Assembly (NCBI GenBank): GCA_023424585.1
Contig: JAFADT010000334.1
Span: 1-5,219, forward strand
Direction of reading: 5' to 3'
Length of the DNA stretch: 5,219 nucleotides
Origin: Pseudomonadota bacterium
GTDB lineage: Bacteria > Myxococcota > Myxococcia > Myxococcales > Myxococcaceae
Position numbers and translations under genes: made by a program. Each line of letters starts with the position of its first letter. The stretch's first letter is position 1. The notes below the pieces were generated by a model. It was not told the origin of the DNA, did no database searches, and saw only the letters and a program-made list of their open reading frames with translations. Shown piece by piece: positions 1 to 3,582 of the stretch.

Positions 1-8
1 ACCTTCAT
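1..8 (-). CDS. Possible start of a leftward gene leaving the window
   Basis: An ATG on the minus strand at 8-6 is followed by AAG GT and then the window edge. It is preceded by AAGGGGG (minus strand, 22-16) at a 7-base spacing, a reasonable Shine-Dalgarno sequence. Only two codons are visible, so no function can be given. The same frame also runs back to a GTG that overlaps the TGA of the 62-232 frame in a GTGA arrangement, an alternative upstream start. Confidence 0.2.
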
Positions 9-61
9 GACCTTGCCCCCTTCAGCGAGAAGACCCGCCACCGTTGCAACAACCCCCGCGT

Positions 62-232
62 TCACCACTCCAGCGACACCATGCGCGCCCCGGGCGCCGC
101 GCGGATCCGCTCGCGGACGAGCGCCCCGCCCACCAGCCGCCCGGCCGGATCGCAGCCGTAGGCGTGTGCGTGGGCTCCGAAGGCATCCGCACGGGGCCGG
201 GCACGAAACGTCCTGGCCCGCTGGAGCGTCAA
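62..232 (-). CDS. Small hypothetical protein, possibly a fragment of an S-adenosylmethionine decarboxylase-like N-terminus
   Basis: A 56-codon frame from a TTG to a TGA. The last 40 codons (65-184) have G or C at 33/40 first, 25/40 second and 37/40 third positions, the high-low-highest pattern of real genes in GC-rich bacteria; the other frames do not show it. Residues 21-56 contain HAHAYGCDPAGRL followed by a helix-like ALVRERIRAAPGA stretch and end in SLEW. From memory this resembles the first ~35 residues of prokaryotic SpeH/SpeD proenzymes (a GCD motif, then a helix ending in GA), but the catalytic ESH...HT(W/F)PE block is absent. If the likeness is real, this is a truncated copy. The TTG has no good Shine-Dalgarno sequence, so the 5' end is uncertain. 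It lies upstream of and divergent from yacG. It could equally be an unrelated small protein or a chance frame. Confidence 0.3.
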   Translation of the reverse strand: MTLQRARTFRARPRADAFGAHAHAYGCDPAGRLVGGALVRERIRAAPGARMVSLEW

Positions 233-251
233 GGCTTATCTAGGACTCCAG
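221..251. repeat. Inverted repeat upstream of yacG
   Basis: CTGGAG (221-226) and CTCCAG (246-251) are perfect 6-base inverted arms separated by 19 bases, ending 6 bases before the yacG ATG. The AT-richer TTATCTA at 236-242 between the arms could hold a -10 element, but no matching -35 is evident. It could be an operator or a leader hairpin; a chance match is quite possible. Confidence 0.25.
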
Positions 252-257
252 AACGCC

Positions 258-461
258 ATGTCCCCCACGCCGTGTCCCATCTGTCAGAAGCCCGTGCCTC
301 CGCGCCCGGAGAACACCTCCCATCCCTTCTGCTCCCGCCGCTGCCGCGCCATCGACCTGGGCCGCTGGCTGGGCGAGGAGTACCGCGTGCCCACCCGGCA
401 GGCCGAGGAGCAGGAGGACGAGCAGCCCTCCGATGGTGAGCCGCGCCGTCACGACGCCTGA
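258..461 (+). CDS. yacG: DNA gyrase inhibitor YacG (zinc-binding)
   Basis: A 67-residue protein of the YacG family. In E. coli, YacG is a small zinc protein that binds the C-terminal region of GyrB and inhibits DNA gyrase; a cytoplasmic role here follows from the family. The four zinc ligands are visible as CPIC (Cys6, Cys9) and FCSRRC (Cys25, Cys29), followed directly by the family signature IDLGRWLGEEYRVP (residues 32-45). The C-terminal tail is acidic and then charged, as in other members, and the length matches E. coli YacG (about 65 residues). The ATG puts the CPIC motif at the expected distance from the N-terminus. The Shine-Dalgarno sequence is weak (AGGA at 242-245, 12 bases away). 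A hairpin overlapping the stop codon separates it from the membrane protein gene downstream, so it is probably monocistronic. Confidence 0.93.
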   Translation: MSPTPCPICQKPVPPRPENTSHPFCSRRCRAIDLGRWLGEEYRVPTRQAEEQEDEQPSDGEPRRHDA

Positions 462-484
462 CCCGGCGCCAGCGTCAGGCGTTG
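452..484 (+). terminator. Hairpin overlapping the yacG stop codon
   Basis: ACGCCTGAC (454-462) pairs perfectly with GTCAGGCGT (474-482). The stem extends by a G-U pair (453/483) and a C-G pair (452/484), giving 11 pairs around an 11-base loop. The yacG TGA (459-461) lies within the 5' arm. There is no U-tract after the stem, so this would be a U-less terminator or an mRNA 3'-end stabiliser. It also argues against a TTG at 482 being a start codon, since that codon lies in the 3' arm. Confidence 0.5.
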
Positions 485-616
485 AAAGATTCCCAGCCCA
501 GCCGAACGACAGGCAGGGGAGCGGGTCGCCGCGGGGCCCGCGCCCGTGCGCCCCGGAGGGCAGGGGGCGGGCGTGCCGCTGGAGTCGCGGGGAGAGTGAC
601 GCTATACCCGCCTGCC

Positions 617-1690
617 GTGAAACGCGCCGTCAACCTCATCGCCAGCCTGCTCGTCACGATTGCCTTCATGTGGTGGGCTTTCCGGGACACGGACGTGTCC
701 ACGCAGATCGCCAGCCTCAAGGCGGCCAACTACGCGTGGCTCCTGCCGTACTTCGTGTGCCTCACCTTCATCCACGTCTTCCGCGCGCTGCGCTGGGGGG
801 CGTTGCTGACGGGCCTGGAGCACGTCCCGTTCCGCAAGCTGAACGAGGCGTCCGGCATCGGCTTCATGATGCTGCTGGTGCTGCCCTTCCGCCTGGGCGA
901 GTTCGCCCGGCCCTTCCTCATCGCGCAGCGCAGCTCCATCCGCCGCAGCGCGGCCATGACGTCCGTGGTGCTGGAGCGCATCGTGGACGGCCTCTTCGTC
1001 GCGGCGCTGTTCCGCGTGCTGCTCTTCTTCGTCCCCACGGAGACGCCCGAGGTCCGGTACGTGAAGCTGGGCTCGTGGCTGATGTTCGCCGTGTTCGGCG
1101 GCGGCCTGCTGTTCCTGCTCCTGGGCCTGTGGCAGCAGGAGCGCACGGTGCGGCTGGTGCGCGCCACCGTGGGCCGCTTCTCCCCGGGCGTCGCGGACAA
1201 GGTGGCGGACATCGTGGACACCTTCGTGGGGGCCATGCGCCAGCTCCCCGACCGCAAGCACGTCGCCCTCTTCTTCCTCTACACGTTCGCGTACTGGGGC
1301 GTGAACGGCCTGGGCATGGCGCTGCTCGCGCGCGCCTTCGACTGCTCCGGCGCGGGCGCGGGCATCGCCTGCGAGCCCATGCACCTGTCGCTGTTCCAGT
1401 CCTACATCGTGATGTGCGTGCTGGTGGTGGGCGTGATGATCCCCGCGGCGCCCGGGATGATGGGCACCTTCCAGGCCGCCACCAAGGTGGGGCTCGGGCT
1501 GTTCCTGCCCGCCGCCATGGTGAACGCGCACGGGCTCGCCTACGCGAACGTGCTGTGGCTGTGCCAGACGGTGCAGCAGATCGCCTTCGGCCTCATCCTG
1601 CTGTCCGTCAGCCACATGTCCTTCCGCGAGCTGGCGGGGAAGATGAAGAAGGACGACGACACCGCGGTCACCCGCTCGTCGGTGGCCTGA
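617..1690 (+). CDS. Flippase-like / lysylphosphatidylglycerol-synthase transmembrane-region family protein (UPF0104)
   Basis: An integral inner-membrane protein of 357 residues, within the usual 300-350 range of the TIGR00374/UPF0104 family. That family shares its fold with the flippase half of MprF, which moves lipids across the membrane; the substrate here is unknown. Hydrophobic segments lie at about residues 3-22, 41-59, 78-94, 119-139, 151-171, 216-239, 259-280 and 300-331. Family landmarks are FRALRWGALL (55-64), RLGEFARPFL (92-101), the basic RRSAAMTSVVLERIVDGLF stretch (109-127) and PAAPGMMGTFQAA (277-289), which corresponds to the family's PGG-G-FE region. The tail is short, charged and probably cytoplasmic. 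The frame is open back to a TTG at 482, but third-position GC over 482-616 is only about 31/45 and that TTG sits in a hairpin, so the GTG at 617, directly before the first membrane segment, is preferred. A GTG at 596 is possible; the nearest purine-rich block (GGGGAGAG, 589-596) is poorly spaced for either start. The gene is convergent with the lipoprotein gene, 12 bases away. Confidence 0.82.
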   Translation: MKRAVNLIASLLVTIAFMWWAFRDTDVSTQIASLKAANYAWLLPYFVCLTFIHVFRALRWGALLTGLEHVPFRKLNEASGIGFMMLLVLPFRLGEFARPFLIAQRSSIRRSAAMTSVVLERIVDGLFVAALFRVLLFFVPTETPEVRYVKLGSWLMFAVFGGGLLFLLLGLWQQERTVRLVRATVGRFSPGVADKVADIVDTFVGAMRQLPDRKHVALFFLYTFAYWGVNGLGMALLARAFDCSGAGAGIACEPMHLSLFQSYIVMCVLVVGVMIPAAPGMMGTFQAATKVGLGLFLPAAMVNAHGLAYANVLWLCQTVQQIAFGLILLSVSHMSFRELAGKMKKDDDTAVTRSSVA

Positions 1691-1702
1691 GGCCCTTCCT
1701 CG

Positions 1703-2176
1703 CTACGGGGCGGGCTGGGTGGCCTGCCCTCCGTCGGCGGGCAGCGGCGTCGCGGGCGGTACCTGCTGGGCGCGCACGCTGCTGCGCACCTGCTCGGTGA
1801 CGGCGGCCGGGTCCACGGTGCCCTTGAAGGTGCCGAAGGGCGTCTCCAGGGTCGTGTCGTGCCGGCCGTCGGTGCCCGGCGGTCCGCACCAGGCCCTGGC
1901 GGAGTCCTCCAGCGTGCCCACGGGCGTGCTCACCGCGGTGCGCGTCTGGGTGGTGGACTTGGCCACGAGCACGTGGTCGCGCATCAGCACGCAGTGGTCG
2001 TCGTCGAAGTACCAGGCCGCCGAGCCGTCCGCGAACTCCTGCGCCCGCGCCGGGCCCCTCCCCATGGTGTCCGCCACCTGGGCGGCCGTCATGCCGGGGT
2101 AGAGCTTCTCGAAGCCGGGGGCGGCGCAGCCGGTGGTGGCCAGCGCGACGAGGGCGGACAGCAGGGTGGGACGCAT
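1703..2176 (-). CDS. Probable lipoprotein with BamE/SmpA-like segment
   Basis: A 157-residue exported protein. Residues 1-16 form a short signal peptide (basic Arg2, hydrophobic LLSALVALA) ending at Gly16-Cys17; the lipobox is imperfect (TTG before Cys instead of a Leu at -3), so lipidation is likely but not certain. Residues 24-73 (KLYPGMTAAQVADTMG, then FADGSAAWYFDDDHCVLMRD) resemble the SmpA/BamE (OmlA-type) fold, in which a 'G-M-T-x-x-Q-V' helix precedes strands containing a 'W-Y-F' motif. Cys62 and Cys97 could form a disulfide in the periplasm. The C-terminal 20 residues are rich in Pro, Ala and Gln and probably disordered. It is too divergent to be called BamE itself. The ATG has GGAG at 2187-2184 (minus strand) with a 7-base spacer. 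The upstream inverted repeat at 2218-2264 suggests its transcription is separate from the ribbon-helix-helix unit. Confidence 0.75.
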   Translation of the reverse strand: MRPTLLSALVALATTGCAAPGFEKLYPGMTAAQVADTMGRGPARAQEFADGSAAWYFDDDHCVLMRDHVLVAKSTTQTRTAVSTPVGTLEDSARAWCGPPGTDGRHDTTLETPFGTFKGTVDPAAVTEQVRSSVRAQQVPPATPLPADGGQATQPAP

Positions 2177-2217
2177 CCGGGCGCTCCAGGAAGGGGATGC
2201 GAGCGACCCTAGCGTGT

Positions 2218-2264
2218 TCCTCCCGGACGGCTCCAGGTGGGCCCTGGAGACGGCGCCGGGAGGA
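2218..2264 (-). terminator. Nested inverted repeat ending the ribbon-helix-helix/small ORF unit
   Basis: The outer arms TCCTCCCGG (2218-2226) and CCGGGAGGA (2256-2264) are perfect over 9 bases. The inner arms CTCCAGG (2231-2237) and CCTGGAG (2243-2249) are perfect over 7 bases, with a 5-base loop. On the minus strand the stem starts at the base directly after the TAG of the 25-codon ORF. No U-tract follows. This is a probable U-less terminator for the two genes transcribed leftwards from 2593. Confidence 0.5.
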
Positions 2265-2342
2265 CTACAGCTCCTGCTCCAGCCAGCGCCACAGGTGCTC
2301 GCGCAGCAGGCGGACGCGGCGTCGGAGCAGGGGGCCGCTCAC
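2265..2342 (-). CDS. 25-residue small protein overlapping the ribbon-helix-helix gene
   Basis: The GTG at 2342-2340 overlaps the TGA of the preceding gene (2341-2339) in a GTGA arrangement, typical of translational coupling. It is preceded by AGAGGG with a 6-base spacer and ends in TAG at 2267-2265, immediately followed by a terminator-like inverted repeat. The peptide begins MSGPLLRRRVRLLREH, continues LWRW and ends LEQEL. It is rich in Arg and Leu, has two Trp, and could form one amphipathic helix. Function is unknown and I recognise no family. It might be a membrane-associated or protein-binding peptide acting with the ribbon-helix-helix protein, or a remnant of a once longer gene. Support comes from its position only, not from homology. 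Confidence 0.4.
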   Translation of the reverse strand: MSGPLLRRRVRLLREHLWRWLEQEL

Positions 2343-2593
2343 GACTCGCCCTCTGTCTTGGCGGGGATGCGGCCGTACTTGGACAGCAGGTCCTCCACGG
2401 CCTCGCGCAGGTACTCGCTCTGGTGGATGCGGGTGCGCCGCGCCAGCTCGCGCAGCTTGTGCACCTGCTCCTCGGGCACGAGGACGTGGGTGGAGACGAT
2501 GTCGGCCTCGGGGCTTCGGACCTCGCCGGGCTCCACCGGGGACGGGGACGACGGAGCGTCGGGGCTCAGCGGGCTGGCGCTTCCATCCTGCAT
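2339..2593 (-). CDS. Ribbon-helix-helix domain protein (CopG/MetJ-like)
   Basis: An 84-residue protein. Residues 1-33 are rich in Ser, Pro, Ala and acidic residues and probably disordered. Residues 34-40 (STHVLVP) fit the DNA-contacting beta strand of a ribbon-helix-helix fold, 41-53 (EEQVHKLRELARR) the first helix, and 58-73 (HQSEYLREAVEDLLSK) the second helix with the typical S-E-Y-L-R-E-A pattern. Such proteins bind DNA as dimers and act as transcription regulators or antitoxins. No toxin-sized partner is present: the only coupled downstream gene encodes 25 residues. The ATG at 2593 is chosen because GGAGGA lies 6 bases upstream; the open frame continues upstream to 2791, but that would run through the riboswitch on the other strand and has no domain. 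The gene is divergent from the UPF0016 transporter gene; any regulatory link between them is speculative. Confidence 0.8.
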   Translation of the reverse strand: MQDGSASPLSPDAPSSPSPVEPGEVRSPEADIVSTHVLVPEEQVHKLRELARRTRIHQSEYLREAVEDLLSKYGRIPAKTEGES

Positions 2594-2599
2594 CGGGCT

Positions 2600-2605
2600 T
2601 CCTCC
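2600..2605 (-). promoter_or_regulatory. Shine-Dalgarno site of the ribbon-helix-helix gene
   Basis: GGAGGA on the minus strand with a 6-base spacer to the ATG at 2593-2591. It fixes the start of the 84-residue protein against longer upstream versions. Confidence 0.8.
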
Positions 2606-2644
2606 AGGAATGCTGCTACAGGCCGCTACCGACCTGGCGTGGGC

Positions 2645-2673
2645 ATTAGGGGGCCGGCCTCTCGTGTCGTCAA
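2645..2673 (-). promoter_or_regulatory. Candidate sigma-70-type promoter for the ribbon-helix-helix gene
   Basis: On the minus strand, TTGACG (2673-2668, 5/6 match to the -35 consensus) is separated by exactly 17 bases from CCTAAT (2650-2645, 4/6 match to the -10 consensus). This predicts a transcript start near 2638 and a leader of about 45 bases before the ATG at 2593. A T-run (2678-2672 on the minus strand) overlaps the upstream edge of the -35 element. Confidence 0.5.
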
Positions 2674-2698
2674 AAAAAGGGACACGCGATGTGCCAGG

Positions 2699-2726
2699 TT
2701 GACTCGCGGCCCGGTGCGCTGTTACT
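2699..2726 (+). promoter_or_regulatory. Candidate promoter for the riboswitch-UPF0016 transcript
   Basis: TTGACT (2699-2704, 5/6 match to -35) is followed after 16 bases by GTTACT (2721-2726, 3/6 match to -10). The predicted start near 2733 falls just before the first paired base of the riboswitch (2737), a common arrangement. The -10 match is weak, so the call rests mostly on position. Confidence 0.4.
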
Positions 2727-2736
2727 CGCGCACCCA

Positions 2737-2851
2737 CGTAAGGGGAGTAGTTCCCGCCCGGCAGCGAGGGGCGGAGGGGCGCTCGACACACTGGCTGGTG
2801 ACAGCCCGGGCCCCCATCCCGCGCAAGCGCGCGGGACGAACGAGACCTTCG
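2737..2851 (+). ncRNA. yybP-ykoY manganese riboswitch aptamer
   Basis: This motif is a Mn2+-sensing aptamer that turns on genes for Mn2+ exporters (MntP, UPF0016, TerC, P-type ATPases). The near-invariant 5' segment AAGGGGAGTAG is at 2740-2750 and the 3' segment GAACGAGACCTT at 2838-2849. The fold can be drawn by hand. P1 is CG(U)AAGG (2737-2743, one bulged U) with CCUUCG (2846-2851). P2 is 2754-2759 with 2769-2774. The third helix is 2776-2780 with 2810-2814, topped by 2793-2796 with 2803-2806. P4 is 2817-2824 with 2829-2836, directly before the conserved 3' segment. This four-helix layout with both metal-binding loops matches the known class. Its position ahead of a UPF0016 gene is the expected context. 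The expression platform occupies 2852-2954. Confidence 0.9.
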
Positions 2852-2940
2852 GACAGGGATTCAACGCTCCCTGGCCGAGGTCCGTCGTGCGCTCCTCCCT
2901 GAAGCGCTTCCCCCACGACAGCCTCCGCGCCAGGGACCGA

Positions 2941-2954
2941 GAAGGGGTGCCTTC
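2941..2954 (+). promoter_or_regulatory. Hairpin masking the ribosome binding site of the UPF0016 gene
   Basis: GAAGG (2941-2945) and CCTTC (2950-2954) are perfect arms around GGTG, ending at the base before the GTG start. The arm and loop contain the Shine-Dalgarno sequence AAGGGG (2942-2947, 7 bases from the GTG). GAAGG can pair instead with CCUUC at 2846-2850, the 3' strand of aptamer helix P1, extendable by two G-C pairs (2851-2852 with 2938-2937) across a 2-base bulge. This suggests the riboswitch acts on translation initiation. No U-tract terminator is visible between the aptamer and the gene. Confidence 0.5.
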
Positions 2955-3527
2955 GTGTCTGTGGAAGCCATCGTCGGATCATTCGTCCTCGTCGCCGCCA
3001 GCGAGATGGGGGACAAGACGCAGTTGCTCGCGTTCTCGCTGGCGTCCAGGTTCCGCAAGCCGTGGGTGGTGCTGGGCGGCATCTTCGTGGCCACGGTGGC
3101 CAACCACGCGCTGGCGTCGTCGGTGGGCACGTGGGTGTCCGTGCACGTCCCCGCGCGGGTGATGGCGCTGCTGCTGGCGGTGATGTTCCTGGGCTTCGGC
3201 CTGTGGACGCTCAAGCCGGACACGCTGGACGAGGACGGCGACAAGCCCCCGCGCTTCGGCGCCTTCCTCACCACGGTGGCGCTCTTCTTCATGGCGGAGA
3301 TGGGGGACAAGACGCAGCTGGCCACCATGGCGGTGGCCGCGCGCTACCAGGCCCCCGTGCTGGTGACCCTGGGGACGACGGCGGGGATGCTGGTGTCGGA
3401 CGGCCTCGCGGTGTTCCTGGGCGACCGGCTGTCCGGGCGGGTGAACATGAAGTCCGTGCGGTGGGTGACCGCCGCGCTCTTCTTCCTCTTCGGCCTCGTG
3501 TCGCTCTGGACGGCCTGGCGCGGCTGA
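2955..3527 (+). CDS. UPF0016/GDT1 family (TMEM165-like) cation transporter, probable Mn2+ exporter
   Basis: A 190-residue membrane protein of the UPF0016 (PF01169) family, whose members (yeast Gdt1, human TMEM165, chloroplast PAM71, Vibrio MneA) move Mn2+ or Ca2+ across membranes, probably in exchange for protons. Each half carries the E-x-G-D-K-T signature: EMGDKT at residues 17-22 and at 115-120, whose acidic residues are thought to form the cation path. Six hydrophobic segments lie at about 4-22, 36-58, 67-86, 102-122, 134-156 and 167-187. A charged loop, LDEDGDKPPR (91-100), links the two halves, as expected of an internally duplicated family; the length is normal. The GTG at 2955 follows AAGGGG by 7 bases; a second GTG at 2961 is possible. 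The manganese riboswitch upstream makes Mn2+ export the most likely role, protecting the cell from excess Mn2+. The gene is transcribed alone and is convergent with the dehydrogenase gene. Confidence 0.92.
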   Translation: MSVEAIVGSFVLVAASEMGDKTQLLAFSLASRFRKPWVVLGGIFVATVANHALASSVGTWVSVHVPARVMALLLAVMFLGFGLWTLKPDTLDEDGDKPPRFGAFLTTVALFFMAEMGDKTQLATMAVAARYQAPVLVTLGTTAGMLVSDGLAVFLGDRLSGRVNMKSVRWVTAALFFLFGLVSLWTAWRG

Positions 3528-3581
3528 CGTCGCGGGGGATGCCCCGGCGCGCTCATGGGCGCCGGGGCGTCGGGCGCGACG
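3528..3581. terminator. Nested inverted repeat between convergent genes, probable bidirectional terminator
   Basis: The inner arms GCCCCGGCGC (3541-3550) and GCGCCGGGGC (3559-3568) are perfect over 10 bases with an 8-base loop, extended by a U-G (3540/3569) and an A-T (3539/3570) pair. The outer arms CGTCGCG (3528-3534) and CGCGACG (3575-3581) are perfect over 7 bases. The structure fills nearly all the space between the TGA ending at 3527 and the TAG starting at 3583. No U-tract is present on either strand. An alternative smaller hairpin pairs 3567-3572 with 3577-3582. Confidence 0.6.
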
Positions 3582-3582
3582 C

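Noticed and set aside
541..573. GC-rich paired blocks (CGCCC/GGGCG and GCCCC/GGGGC) upstream of the membrane protein as a regulatory hairpin
   Set aside because: The arms are short with large loops and many alternative pairings exist in this C/G-rich stretch; it is indistinguishable from compositional noise.
602..1615. Minus-strand open frame of 337 codons
   Set aside because: It is antisense to the membrane protein, dominated by His, Gln, Glu and Gly repeats typical of reverse-strand shadows, and has no recognisable domain.
1684..1694. GGCC-TGA-GGCC at the stop codon of the membrane protein gene as a terminator
   Set aside because: The stem is only 4 pairs with a 3-base loop and GGCC is self-complementary and frequent at this GC content.
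433..1800. Long plus-strand open frame of 455 codons across the membrane protein gene
   Set aside because: It is rich in Arg, Pro, Gly and His with no domain, and is out of frame with the multi-pass membrane protein that carries family motifs. It is a high-GC shadow frame.
2265..2593. Toxin-antitoxin pair formed by the ribbon-helix-helix gene and the ORF after it
   Set aside because: The partner has only 25 codons and no similarity I recognise to RelE/ParE or other toxins, so the layout alone is not enough.
2594..2791. N-terminal extension of the ribbon-helix-helix protein up to an ATG at 2791
   Set aside because: It would lie antisense to the riboswitch and across both promoters, has no domain, and the ATG at 2593 has a near-perfect Shine-Dalgarno sequence.
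2901..2910. GAAGCGCTTC palindrome followed by a C-run as an intrinsic terminator for the riboswitch
   Set aside because: There is no loop-sized gap between the arms and no U-tract after it. It may still take part in alternative folds of the leader.
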